Below, in pieces: positions 22,607 through 30,588 of a stretch of DNA of 35,284 bases. The number at the start of each line of letters is the position of its first letter. The stretch's first letter is position 1. Under the pieces are notes generated by a model. That model was not told the DNA's origin. It was given only the letters and a program-made list of their open reading frames with translations, and did not search any database. The translations under genes were made by a program, and so were the position numbers. This stretch comes from Natronomicrosphaera sp040876735 (GTDB taxonomy: Bacteria > Planctomycetota > Phycisphaerae > Phycisphaerales > Phycisphaeraceae), in NCBI GenBank assembly GCA_040876735.1, contig JBBDPC010000026.1, positions 1 through 35,284 of the forward strand. Direction: 5' to 3'.

Positions 22607-24709
22607 ATGCCAGAACAGAAGGACACCAACCGCGATCGCGATTCGGCCGGCAAGGGCAAGCCCCGTGAGAACGGCTCCGGTTCTGGCGGGAACGGCGGCG
22701 GCAATGGCGGACGTGGCCCGCAGCCGCCCCGCAATGGCAACTTCATGTCCCGCGGCATCCTCGGCTGGGTCCTGCTGGGCGGCCTTGCCATCGCCTTGCT
22801 GCTGCTGATGAACTCGCAGCAGAATCAGGGCGCGGACCTGTCGTGGCAGAGCTTCTACAACATCGCCCAGCGTGACAACGCCTTCGCCGAGCCGGTCGAG
22901 GTGCGCGACACCCAGATCATCGGCATCCTGACCGACGAAGCCGCCGAAGCCGCGGACAACCCGCCCAACAACCGCATCTACACCGCCATCAGTTCCGACA
23001 CCAAGAACATCCGGGTCATCCAGCTCGAAGAGGCGGGGGTGGAAATCAAGGAAGCACCGGGCACTAACGCCCTGTGGACGATCTTCCTCTACTGGGGCCC
23101 GGTGATCCTGATCATCCTGCTGGTCTACTTCTTCGTCTTCCGCTCGCTGCGCAACGCCGGCGGCGGCCCGGGCGGGATGCTGGGCAACTTCGCCCGCTCC
23201 AAGCACAAGGTGATGAACAAGGAGCACTCGACCATCCGCCTCAACGACGTGGCGGGCATCGAGGAGGCCAAGGACGAAGTCAACGAGATCATTGAGTTTC
23301 TCAAGAACCCCAAGAAGTTCCAGCGCCTCGGCGGGCGGGTGCCGCGCGGCGTGCTGCTGATCGGCTCGCCGGGCTGCGGCAAGACGCTGCTGGCCAAGGC
23401 CGTTGCCGGTGAGGCGGAGGTGCCGTTCTTCTCCATCTCCGGCTCGGACTTCGTCGAAATGTTCGTCGGCGTGGGCGCCAGCCGCGTGCGCGACCTGTTC
23501 AAGCAGGCGAAGGAGAGCTCGCCCTGCATTATCTTCCTTGACGAGATCGACGCCGTCGGCCGAAAGCGCGGCAGCGGCTTCTCCAGCGGCGGGCATGACG
23601 AGCGCGAGCAGACGCTCAACGCCATCCTCGTCGAGATGGACGGCTTCGACAGCTCGGACCAGATCATCGTCATGGCGGCGACCAACCGCGCCGACGTGCT
23701 CGACCCCGCGCTTACCCGTCCGGGCCGGTTCGACCGCCAGATTCACGTCTCGCTGCCCGACATCAAGGGGCGGATGGAGATCCTCAAGGTTCACTCCAAG
23801 AAGATCAAGATCAGCCCGGACGTGAACCTCGAACGCCTGGCGCGCGGCACGCCGATGTTCTCCGGCGCCGACCTTGCGGCGATCATCAACGAAGCGGCGA
23901 TCATCGCGACGATGCAGGGCAAGGAGTTCGTCGAGCAGGACGACCTTGAGGAAGCGCGTGACAAGGTCAAGTGGGGCCGGTCACGCAAGAGCCACAAGAT
24001 CGAGGAAGACGAAAAGAAGGTGATCGCCTACCACGAGGCGGGCCACGCCGTGGTGATGTACTACGACGAAAACTCCGAGCCGTTGCACAAGGTGACGATC
24101 ATCCCGCGCGGTCAGGCGCTGGGCTCGACGTTCATGCTGCCGGAGAAAGACAAGCACATCATCTCCAAGAAGCAGTTGATGGCGCAGATGCGCGTCTGCT
24201 TCGGCGGCCGCATCGCCGAGGAGATGTTCACGGGCGACCAGTACAACGGCACGGCCGGCGACATCCGCCAGGCCAGCGCCATCGCCCGCGCCATGGTCAC
24301 CGAGTACGGCATGAGCGACAAGATGGGCTTCCTGCTCTACGGATCGGACGACTCACAGCAAACCCCCTGGGGCGGCGAACGCACCTATTCTGACGACACC
24401 GCCCGTATGATCGACGAGGAAGTCAAAGCGGTCATCGACCAGACCTACCGCGAAACGAAGGACCTGATCAAAGCGCATGGCGAACAGCTCGACGCGCTTG
24501 CCAAGGCGCTGCTGAAGTATGAAACGCTGACCTACGACGAGGTCCGCAAAATCATGGACGGCGAAACGCTGGACAAGGCCACCGTCAGCGACCTGCTCGA
24601 AGCCGAGCGTGAAAAGGCGCGGGCGACCGACAACGACGGCAAGACCGTCCGCCCCGACACGACCGGCCTGGACAACGACACGCCCGGCGCCTGGCCCTCC
24701 CCCGCCTGA
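22607..24709 (+). CDS. ftsH: ATP-dependent zinc metalloprotease FtsH
   Basis: This 700-residue protein has a Gly- and Asn-rich N-terminal cytoplasmic tail (about 1-45), membrane helix 1 (about 48-68), a periplasmic domain, and helix 2 (about 156-178). The AAA module has Walker A GSPGCGKT (253-260), Walker B IIFLDEID and the arginine-finger segment RPGRFDR. The zinc site is HEAGH (476-480). It degrades membrane and short-lived cytoplasmic proteins as a hexamer. I start at ATG 22607, seven bases after GAAGGA; TTG 22589 and ATG 22592 would extend it slightly. The Walker A has Ser and Cys where most FtsH proteins have Pro and Thr (GPPGTGKT). A terminator follows. Confidence 0.96.
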   Translation: MPEQKDTNRDRDSAGKGKPRENGSGSGGNGGGNGGRGPQPPRNGNFMSRGILGWVLLGGLAIALLLLMNSQQNQGADLSWQSFYNIAQRDNAFAEPVEVRDTQIIGILTDEAAEAADNPPNNRIYTAISSDTKNIRVIQLEEAGVEIKEAPGTNALWTIFLYWGPVILIILLVYFFVFRSLRNAGGGPGGMLGNFARSKHKVMNKEHSTIRLNDVAGIEEAKDEVNEIIEFLKNPKKFQRLGGRVPRGVLLIGSPGCGKTLLAKAVAGEAEVPFFSISGSDFVEMFVGVGASRVRDLFKQAKESSPCIIFLDEIDAVGRKRGSGFSSGGHDEREQTLNAILVEMDGFDSSDQIIVMAATNRADVLDPALTRPGRFDRQIHVSLPDIKGRMEILKVHSKKIKISPDVNLERLARGTPMFSGADLAAIINEAAIIATMQGKEFVEQDDLEEARDKVKWGRSRKSHKIEEDEKKVIAYHEAGHAVVMYYDENSEPLHKVTIIPRGQALGSTFMLPEKDKHIISKKQLMAQMRVCFGGRIAEEMFTGDQYNGTAGDIRQASAIARAMVTEYGMSDKMGFLLYGSDDSQQTPWGGERTYSDDTARMIDEEVKAVIDQTYRETKDLIKAHGEQLDALAKALLKYETLTYDEVRKIMDGETLDKATVSDLLEAEREKARATDNDGKTVRPDTTGLDNDTPGAWPSPA

Positions 24710-24736
24710 CGTGCCCATCGCTTCCCAACCATCCCC

Positions 24737-24767
24737 AAAACCCGCGGCATCCCGCCGCGGGTTTTTT
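24737..24767 (+). terminator. Rho-independent terminator of ftsH
   Basis: AAAACCCGCGGC pairs with GCCGCGGGTTTT around a five-base loop, and the T run reaches 24767. It begins 27 bases after the ftsH stop. Confidence 0.94.
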
Positions 24768-24858
24768 CCGCGCCTCTGGAAGCCGGAGCCCCTACACTTC
24801 CGCGCGATGGGCAGGGCTGTGCGGCGGGCGTCCACCACCTGGACGCGGGAGGCAGAGC

Positions 24859-25674
24859 ATGGAGCAGCGGAACGGGGCGGGTGTGCCGGTGGGCCGGGTG
24901 ACCGCCACGCTGGCGGTGATCTGCGGCGTGCTGGCGTTGTTGGGCGGGGTGTCGCAGGCGGTGTTCATCTGGCGGCCGGGGTTGCCGGGGGCGGACACGC
25001 TGGTGGACCTGTTCTGGGTCAACCACGAGCAGACCGTCTGGACATGGGCGTCGTCGGTGCTTGAGTTGGGGTGTGCCGTGCTGCTGGCGGTGATCTGGGC
25101 GAGCCAGCGCCGGCGCGACCCTTGGTTCGCCCGGTACTGGCTGGGGCTGGCGGTGCTGTTCCTGGCGATGTCGGTCGACGACGTGGCGATGTTCCACGAG
25201 CGCAGCGAGCGGGCGTTGACGTGGCTGGAGACGACGGGGGTGTTCTATTTCAAGTGGACGCTGCTGGCGCTGCCGTTCGTGCTGGTGGTGGGGCTGATCT
25301 ACCTGCGGTTTCTGCTGAAGCTGCCGGGGTGGGTGCGATGGCGGATCGTGCTGGCGGGCGGGTTGTTCGTCGGCGGCGCGGTGGGGCTGGAGATGGTCAA
25401 CAGCCACATCGGCTACCACCAGGGCGAAAGCCCGCTCTACCAGGCCAACACGCTCGTGGAGGAATGCGTCGAGCAGGCGGGGCTGATCGTCTTCATCCAC
25501 GTGCTGTTGCGCTACCTCGCGGCGGCCGGCGTCACGTGGCAGGTGCGCTTCGCGGACGAGGCAGTTCAGACGGACGCGCATCCCGAGCAGCCGGCCGCCG
25601 TCGACCGCCTGCCGACCGGTGCCCGTCCCGCCGCGCCGGCCGGGGCGAAACTGCCTTACACTACCCGGCTGTGA
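24859..25674 (+). CDS. Multipass membrane protein, unknown function
   Basis: This 271-residue protein has six or seven hydrophobic segments. Conserved-looking acidic and His residues sit near the membrane: SVDDVAMFHERSER (about 104-117), EMVNSHIGYHQGE (about 177-189) and LVEECVEQAGLIVFIHVLL (about 196-214). This D-x-x-x-H-E then EE-x-x-E pattern recurs in unnamed bacterial membrane proteins and suggests a metal or proton site, but I know no function. Start ATG 24859 has GGGAGG six bases upstream. A TACACT -10-like box lies at 24793-24798. The stop overlaps the next gene's GTG. Confidence 0.78.
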   Translation: MEQRNGAGVPVGRVTATLAVICGVLALLGGVSQAVFIWRPGLPGADTLVDLFWVNHEQTVWTWASSVLELGCAVLLAVIWASQRRRDPWFARYWLGLAVLFLAMSVDDVAMFHERSERALTWLETTGVFYFKWTLLALPFVLVVGLIYLRFLLKLPGWVRWRIVLAGGLFVGGAVGLEMVNSHIGYHQGESPLYQANTLVEECVEQAGLIVFIHVLLRYLAAAGVTWQVRFADEAVQTDAHPEQPAAVDRLPTGARPAAPAGAKLPYTTRL

Positions 25675-26972
25675 CGACTTCCCCGGAGCAATGCGATCTC
25701 GCCATCGTCGGCGTCGGCGCGGCGGGCATGATGACCGCCATCTTCGCCGGCCGCGGCGCGCCGCCGGGCACGCGCATCGTCGCGCTGGATGGGGCGAAGA
25801 AACTGGGCGCGAAGATCCTCGTGGCCGGCGGCGGACGGTGCAACGTCACGCATGACGTGGTCTACCCGCGCGACTACTTCGGCACACCGGGCAAGCAGGT
25901 GCAACGCGTGCTGCGGACATTCAGCGTCGGGCAGACCATCGCGTTCTTCGCCTCGCTCGGCGTGCAACTCAAACGCGAAGAAACCGGCAAGCTGTTCCCC
26001 ACCACCGACCGGGCGCAGACGGTGCTCGATGCGCTGCTGGGGGCGATGGACGAGGCGGGCGTCGACGTGCGGACGGACCACCGGGTGATGGCGGTGGACT
26101 CGGACCCACGCTTCGAGGGGGGCGGCTTCGTGGTGCAGACGAATCACGGGGCTTTGCAGGCGAAGCGCGTCGTGCTGGCGACGGGCGGCAAGGCGTTGCC
26201 AAAGACGGGCAGCGACGGCGCGGGCTATGCGTTCGCCGAGGCGTTGGGGCATACCGTGACGCCGACGTGGCCCGCGCTGGTGCCGTTGGTGCTGCGCAAG
26301 GGGCACTGGCTGACGGAGCTGTCAGGCATCGCGGTGGACGTGACGCTCACGCTCTCGGCCGCGACGGGCAAGCTGCTGCACAAGCAGTCGGGCGCGATGC
26401 TGGCGACGCATTTCGGCGTTTCCGGCCCGGCGGCGATGGACATCAGCCGACACTGGATCGCGGCGCATGGCCAGGACGCGAACGTACAGCTCACTGCCAA
26501 CCTCACCGGCGACCTCGAGTTCGCTGACGTCGAGCGGATCATGCAGGAAGAATCGCATCGCCGGCCGAAGGCGACGGTGACCAGCGTGCCGCGCTGCTGG
26601 CTGCCCGAGCGGTTCGCGCAGGCGGTGATCCGCCACGAGGCCCGGCTCGACCCCGGCACGCCGCTGGGCCATCTCCGCCGCGACGACCGCCGACGCCTCA
26701 TCCACGCCCTGATCGCGCTGCCGCTGCCGGTGGAGCGCGACCGCGGCTACCTCTTCGCCGAGGTGACCGCCGGCGGCGTGCCGCTGGAGGAAGTCGACCT
26801 GCGCACCATGGCGAGCAAGCGGCGCGACGGCCTGCACCTGTGCGGCGAAATCCTCAACGTCGACGGCCGCATCGGCGGCTACAACTTCCAATGGGCCTGG
26901 TGCACCGGCCGGCTGGCGGGGCAGGCGGTCGCGCAGTCGTGGGCGTCGACACCCTCGGGCGGAATGGGGTAG
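25671..26972 (+). CDS. BaiN/HI0933-family FAD-dependent oxidoreductase
   Basis: This 433-residue flavoprotein starts at GTG 25671, which overlaps the preceding stop as GTGA. The open frame continues upstream, but that part is the shadow of the previous gene. The FAD-binding Rossmann motif is AIVGVGAAGMM (11-21). LGAKILVAGGGRCNVTH and the distal VVLATGGKALPKTGSDGAGYAFAEALGH are hallmarks of the HI0933/BaiN family, as is the C-terminal LHLCGEILNVDGRIGGYNFQWAW. Substrates of most members are unknown; BaiN itself reduces bile-acid intermediates, and that role should not be transferred here. It may share a transcript with the membrane protein before it. Confidence 0.92.
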   Translation: MTTSPEQCDLAIVGVGAAGMMTAIFAGRGAPPGTRIVALDGAKKLGAKILVAGGGRCNVTHDVVYPRDYFGTPGKQVQRVLRTFSVGQTIAFFASLGVQLKREETGKLFPTTDRAQTVLDALLGAMDEAGVDVRTDHRVMAVDSDPRFEGGGFVVQTNHGALQAKRVVLATGGKALPKTGSDGAGYAFAEALGHTVTPTWPALVPLVLRKGHWLTELSGIAVDVTLTLSAATGKLLHKQSGAMLATHFGVSGPAAMDISRHWIAAHGQDANVQLTANLTGDLEFADVERIMQEESHRRPKATVTSVPRCWLPERFAQAVIRHEARLDPGTPLGHLRRDDRRRLIHALIALPLPVERDRGYLFAEVTAGGVPLEEVDLRTMASKRRDGLHLCGEILNVDGRIGGYNFQWAWCTGRLAGQAVAQSWASTPSGGMG

Positions 26973-26975
26973 GAT
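26946..26975 (+). promoter_or_regulatory. Candidate promoter of pgsA
   Basis: TCGACA (26946-26951), 18 bases, then TAGGAT (26970-26975) resembles a housekeeping sigma promoter with one mismatch in each box. The -10 box overlaps the stop of the flavoprotein gene. The pgsA start lies about 26 bases past the expected transcription start. Confidence 0.5.
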
Positions 26976-27008
26976 GCGGCCATCGACGCACCGTTCGCGG
27001 AATCGCCC

Positions 27009-27668
27009 ATGCAACGTCACGTCCCCAACCAGCTCACGCTGTTCCGCCTCGTGCTGGCGGCCTTGTTTTTCGTGATCCTCAATCAGTACCGTTACGCCAG
27101 CACGACGCCGGACTGGATCCTGCTGTTCGCCACCGCCGTCTTCATCGTCGCGGCGCTGACCGACCTGCTCGACGGCTACCTCGCCCGCCTCTGGCATGTC
27201 GAGTCCACCTTCGGCCGAATCATGGACCCGTTCTGCGACAAGGTGCTGGTGATCGGTGCGTTCATCTACCTGGCCGGGCCGCGGTTCGTCATGCCCGACG
27301 CAGTGGACGACCGCACGCTGTTCATCATGATCTCCGGCGTCTACCCGTGGATGGTCGCCATCATCCTCGCCCGCGAACTGCTGGTCACCGGCGTCCGCGG
27401 CGAGTTGGAAAGCCAGGGCATCCAGTTCGGCGCGAACCTCTCGGGCAAGCTGAAAATGGTGCTCCAGTCGACCACCATCCCCATCGTGCTGTTGATCGTC
27501 TATTTCGACCCGCAACTGCCCGGCCACGCGTGGATGAACTGGGTGCGCGACATCCTCGTCTACCTGACGGTGATCGTCACGTTGATCAGCGGCGTGCCCT
27601 ACTTCGTTCATGCCGTGCGCGTGATGACCGAAGCGGGGAAGGCGGATGATGATGAGTTGATCGAGTGA
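27009..27668 (+). CDS. pgsA: CDP-diacylglycerol-glycerol-3-phosphate 3-phosphatidyltransferase
   Basis: This 219-residue membrane enzyme carries the complete CDP-alcohol phosphatidyltransferase motif: D52-x2-D55-G56-x2-A59-R60-x8-G69-x3-D73-x3-D77. It has about five or six membrane helices, and ILARELLVTGVRGELESQG with GKLKMVLQ is typical of PgsA and not of phosphatidylserine or inositol synthases. It makes phosphatidylglycerol phosphate, the first committed step to phosphatidylglycerol and cardiolipin. The stop lies in an inverted repeat. It precedes the rhamnulokinase gene without functional link. Confidence 0.93.
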   Translation: MQRHVPNQLTLFRLVLAALFFVILNQYRYASTTPDWILLFATAVFIVAALTDLLDGYLARLWHVESTFGRIMDPFCDKVLVIGAFIYLAGPRFVMPDAVDDRTLFIMISGVYPWMVAIILARELLVTGVRGELESQGIQFGANLSGKLKMVLQSTTIPIVLLIVYFDPQLPGHAWMNWVRDILVYLTVIVTLISGVPYFVHAVRVMTEAGKADDDELIE

Positions 27669-27716
27669 CCAGGCGACCAGGTGAAGAAAGCCAACCTCAC
27701 CTTGTCACCTTGTCAC
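27665..27716. repeat. Inverted repeat with eight-base period at the pgsA end
   Basis: GTGACCAGGCGACCAGGTGA (27665-27684) and TCACCTTGTCACCTTGTCAC (27697-27716) are inverted arms matching at 17 of 20 positions, with 12 bases between. Each arm is two copies of an eight-base unit. The pgsA stop codon is inside the left arm. The hairpin would separate pgsA from the rhamnulokinase ribosome binding site. Confidence 0.85.
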
Positions 27717-27740
27717 GGACCGAGCAGAGGAGGAATTGGT

Positions 27741-29237
27741 ATGAGCAAAACGGGTTACGTCGCATTCGACCTCGGCGCCGAGTCCGGCCGGGCGATGCTG
27801 GTGATGTTGGAGGGCGATCAGGTGACGCTGGCCGAGGCGCACCGCTTTGCCAACCTGCCGCAACGGCTGCCGTCAGGCTATCACTGGAACCTGCTGCAAC
27901 TCTGGGCCGACCTGGTCGAGGGCCTCCGCCACGCCGGCGACCTGGCGCGGCAGCACGGCGTCACGCTCGTCAGCCTCGGCGTCGACACGTGGGGTGTCGA
28001 CTACGGCCTGGTCGGCAAAAGCGGCCAGTTGCTCGGCCTGCCCTTCGCCTACCGCGATGAACGCAACCCGCCCGCTTACGACAAAACGCTCGAGCAACTG
28101 GGCGAAAAAGCGATCTACGACGCCACCGGCATCCAGTTCATGCCGCTGAACACGCTCTACCAGCTCGTCGCCCAGCGCGACGCGGAGCGCGCCCCGCTCG
28201 ACCACGCACGCCGGCTGCTGAACATGCCTGACCTGCTGCACTACTTCTTCACCGGCGAGCAGGTCAACGAAGCCACCATCGCCTCGACCACGCAGATGGT
28301 CGACCCGCGCACCGGTCATTGGGCCACGCCGCTGCTCGAATCGCTCGGCCTGCCCACGCAGATGCTCGGCCCGATCGTGCCCGCAGGCACCTGCATCGGC
28401 CGGCTCCGCGCCGAGGTCGCCGAGCAGGCCGGCGTCGAGCCGATCGACGTGATCGCGCCCGGCTCGCACGACACCGCCAGCGCCGTCGCCGCCGTGCCCG
28501 TGGACGTCAGTGCCACGCCCAACTGGGCCTACCTCTCCAGCGGCACCTGGTCGCTGATGGGCGCGGAACTCGATCAGCCGATCGTCACCGACGCCTCGCG
28601 CGCCGCCGGCTTCACCAACGAGCGCGGCGTGGCGGACAAGATCCGCCTGCTCAAGAACATCGCTGGCCTCTGGCTGGTGCAGCAGGTGCGCGCCGACTAC
28701 GCGAAGCAGGGCGATGAATACGACTACCCCGCGCTCACCGATCTCGCCGCGCAGGCCGAGCCGTTCCGCACGCTCATCGACCCCGACCACGCCCCCTTCG
28801 CCGCGCCGGGCGAGATGTGCGCCAAGATCGACGCCTTCGCTCAAGCCACCGGCCAACTCGCGCCCGAATCGCCCGGCCAGTACATCCGCGCCTGCCTCGA
28901 AAGCCTGGCAATGACCTACCGCGCTACCCTGGCGAGCCTCGAAGACCTGCTCGGCCAGCGCATGGACGTGCTGCACATCGTCGGCGGCGGTGGCAAGAAC
29001 CAGTTGCTGAACCAGATGACCGCCGACGCCATCGACCGCCGCGTCGTCGTGGGCCCCTACGAAGGCACGGCCATGGGCAACGCGCTCACCCAGGCGATCG
29101 GCCACGGCGACGTGCGCGACCTCGCCCACCTGCGCACCATCGTCCGCCGTTCATCGCAGTTGCACACCGTCGAGCCCCGCGACCCTTCCAGCTTCAACCA
29201 CCAGGCCGAACGCTTCGCCGCCCTGCGTGACAGGTGA
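27741..29237 (+). CDS. rhaB: Rhamnulokinase (FGGY carbohydrate kinase)
   Basis: This 498-residue FGGY kinase resembles rhamnulokinase: VAFDLGAESGRAMLV (phosphate-1 loop) at the N-terminus, AHRFANLPQRLPSGYHWNLLQLWADLVEGL, and SLGVDTWGVDYGLVGKSGQLLGLPFAYRD, with a glycine-rich adenosine loop IVGGGGKNQLLNQMTADA near 410. It would phosphorylate L-rhamnulose at O-1. The start at ATG 27741 is fixed by GAGGAGG seven bases upstream. No rhaA, rhaD or rhamnose transporter is in the window, so the substrate could be another 6-deoxy-ketose such as fuculose. Confidence 0.9.
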   Translation: MSKTGYVAFDLGAESGRAMLVMLEGDQVTLAEAHRFANLPQRLPSGYHWNLLQLWADLVEGLRHAGDLARQHGVTLVSLGVDTWGVDYGLVGKSGQLLGLPFAYRDERNPPAYDKTLEQLGEKAIYDATGIQFMPLNTLYQLVAQRDAERAPLDHARRLLNMPDLLHYFFTGEQVNEATIASTTQMVDPRTGHWATPLLESLGLPTQMLGPIVPAGTCIGRLRAEVAEQAGVEPIDVIAPGSHDTASAVAAVPVDVSATPNWAYLSSGTWSLMGAELDQPIVTDASRAAGFTNERGVADKIRLLKNIAGLWLVQQVRADYAKQGDEYDYPALTDLAAQAEPFRTLIDPDHAPFAAPGEMCAKIDAFAQATGQLAPESPGQYIRACLESLAMTYRATLASLEDLLGQRMDVLHIVGGGGKNQLLNQMTADAIDRRVVVGPYEGTAMGNALTQAIGHGDVRDLAHLRTIVRRSSQLHTVEPRDPSSFNHQAERFAALRDR

Positions 29238-29243
29238 TCCGCC

Positions 29244-29267
29244 TGCCGAGTTGCTGTGTGCTCGGCA
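29244..29267 (+). repeat. Hairpin after rhaB
   Basis: TGCCGAG and CTCGGCA are perfect seven-base arms around ten bases, just past the rhaB stop and before the convergent membrane gene. There is no T tract, so termination is possible but not shown. Confidence 0.4.
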
Positions 29268-29299
29268 ACGAACCGGCAGGGCAAGTCCAGCTCTACGAA

Positions 29300-29818
29300 C
29301 TATGGACCAATCGCCAGCCCTATCTTGTGAGATTTCTCACGCTTCACCCAGAAGGCGTCCCACACCCAGGCGAGCGCTGCGAGATAGACGGAAGGCTGAG
29401 TCAAGGCAGCAAGGTAAAGCGTTGTTTCATAATGTGCGGGACCCGGCATAATCGATTCACCAGCTAACTGAATCGGGCCGTAATGCACGACATACCACGA
29501 CGCCGCGAGCCGGAGGAGCAGTGCTGTGGCGGCTACGGCGAGCGCAGATCCCATGAACCACCCATGGGATCGAAACCAGAACGCACGCCAGCCTGTGATG
29601 CATGTCAACGTCACGGTGACCAACCCCGTCACGAACATCCAGTGCGGGTTGAGAATCACGATCACAACTTTTTCCAAGGGTGTATCAGGAAGGCTTGGCC
29701 GCCACATCAGATTCACCAGCAAAGCGATCACAAACAGGGCCCCGATGAGCAGGCCCTGCACCGCCGCGAGAATGGAGACCATCAACCACACGACCGACAT
29801 GGCGTTCCGTCGTTGCAA
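29300..29818 (-). CDS. Small multipass membrane protein, unknown function
   Basis: This 172-residue protein has about four hydrophobic segments (MSVVWLMVSILAAVQGLLIGALFVIALLV; WMFVTGLVTVTLTCITG; SALAVAATALLLRLAA; LAALTQPSVYLAALAWVW) and a short basic C-terminus. The TTG at 29818 has AAGGTGG four bases upstream and gives a basic N-terminus (MQRRNA); the ATG at 29800 has only a weak site, so I prefer TTG but am not sure. GC content looks lower than in the flanking genes. I recognise no family. Two other small membrane protein genes follow the same orientation upstream, with related palindromes between them. Confidence 0.7.
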   Translation of the reverse strand: MQRRNAMSVVWLMVSILAAVQGLLIGALFVIALLVNLMWRPSLPDTPLEKVVIVILNPHWMFVTGLVTVTLTCITGWRAFWFRSHGWFMGSALAVAATALLLRLAASWYVVHYGPIQLAGESIMPGPAHYETTLYLAALTQPSVYLAALAWVWDAFWVKREKSHKIGLAIGP

Positions 29819-29849
29819 TGGACCACCTTTCAGTTCATTACAACAACGG

Positions 29850-29873
29850 GTAGGGCAGGGCTTGCCCTGCTAC
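29850..29873. repeat. Palindromic repeat GCAGGGC-TT-GCCCTGC, copy 1
   Basis: The 24 bases are a near-perfect palindrome with GTAG and CTAC at its ends. A related copy is at 30257-30281. Both lie between adjacent small membrane protein genes. Confidence 0.8.
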
Positions 29874-29889
29874 AGTGCTGCCTTGCGAA

Positions 29890-30219
29890 CTACTCTCCAC
29901 GCCGGTCGGTCGCCTGCTTCCAAAGCCAGAAGGCGAACGGGGCGAGGGGGACGAGGAGAATAAAAACCGCCGCCCAGATCGGCTTGTCATGGGGCCCCGG
30001 GAAACGCTGCGGCGGGGAAGCCATCAAGTCGACAAAGTGCACCAGCCAGAACACCAGCCAGACAAATCCCACAAGCGGAATGAACCACGCGATGATCTGG
30101 CTCAGTTGAACCGGCTGATTGCGCGGCAGGCTGTTGGCGATCATCAGGATTAACAGGGCAAAGCCTAGCAGCAACGCAAGACCAAGCCGCCGGCGAACGC
30201 TGAATGATTCTAAGGACAT
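29890..30219 (-). CDS. Small membrane protein, three hydrophobic segments
   Basis: This 109-residue protein has hydrophobic segments at about 11-28, 40-64 and 80-100. The last (DKPIWAAVFILLVPLAPFAFWLWKQ) resembles the membrane segment of PLDc_N-type proteins, which is weak evidence. ATG 30219 has GGGAG six bases upstream. It has no known function and no enzyme motif. It sits between two other small membrane genes on the same strand. Confidence 0.72.
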   Translation of the reverse strand: MSLESFSVRRRLGLALLLGFALLILMIANSLPRNQPVQLSQIIAWFIPLVGFVWLVFWLVHFVDLMASPPQRFPGPHDKPIWAAVFILLVPLAPFAFWLWKQATDRRGE

Positions 30220-30256
30220 CGATCACTCCCGGAAAACGAATCACATCTAGAAGCGT

Positions 30257-30281
30257 GTAGGGCAGGGCTCGCCGGTCCTAC
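30257..30281. repeat. Palindromic repeat, copy 2 (diverged)
   Basis: GTAGGGCAGGGC matches the first half of the copy at 29850, and the right half has changed to CGCCGGTCCTAC. The ends GTAG/CTAC are kept. Confidence 0.65.
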
Positions 30282-30288
30282 GAACTGT

Positions 30289-30459
30289 TTACATTGCCAG
30301 GGAGGTAGCGGGAGAATGGCGAACCGCAGGGTCCGATGTTTGCGGCATATCCCACTGAGCACATCCTCTAAACACCAAAATTCCTAAGACGAGGATCACT
30401 GCTACACCAATAAGTACGCCGCACATAATTTGAACAATAATCTTCACTGGCTTCTTCAC
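30289..30459 (-). CDS. Single-pass small membrane protein, 56 residues
   Basis: A GTG at 30459 opens a frame that stops with TAA at 30291-30289. It encodes a basic start (MKKPVK), one strong membrane segment (IIVQIMCGVLIGVAVILVLGILVF as three short runs from residue 7 to 30), then RGCAQWDMPQ and a polar tail. A stop lies three codons before the GTG, so the start is constrained. There is no clear ribosome binding site. The pattern of a basic start, a membrane helix and a hydrophilic tail is unlikely by chance, and the region is too AT-rich for the usual GC-driven false frames. It has no known family. Confidence 0.6.
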   Translation of the reverse strand: MKKPVKIIVQIMCGVLIGVAVILVLGILVFRGCAQWDMPQTSDPAVRHSPATSLAM

Positions 30460-30499
30460 AGCATCTGTCTACACGAAGGTCTGTGGGCCCTATTGCAGC

Positions 30500-30577
30500 G
30501 TGCCACTCGTGGCTTGTCCACCAGTGGGTTCGGGTGTTGGATGTCCATCGGCACTGGTGGCAAGCCACCGGTGGTGC
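30500..30577 (-). repeat. Pair of CACTGGTGGC-type hairpins after rpsA
   Basis: Two related palindromes lie 11-90 bases past the rpsA stop: GCACTGGTGGC-AA-GCCACCGGTG at 30550-30572 and a diverged copy containing GGCTTGTCCACCAGTGG at 30511-30527. They could stabilise the 3' end of the rpsA transcript or be REP-like elements. No T tract follows either. Confidence 0.6.
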
Positions 30578-30588
30578 TCACCAAACGC

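Noticed and set aside
25071..25670. Upstream extension of the BaiN-like flavoprotein to 633 residues
   Set aside because: This part overlaps the membrane protein gene in another frame. The FAD motif begins ten residues after GTG 25671, which overlaps the preceding stop, so the extension is a shadow.
30368..30568. A 66-residue minus-strand frame rich in Cys and Trp
   Set aside because: It has no coherent features. A different minus-strand frame over the same bases gives a plausible single-pass membrane protein instead.
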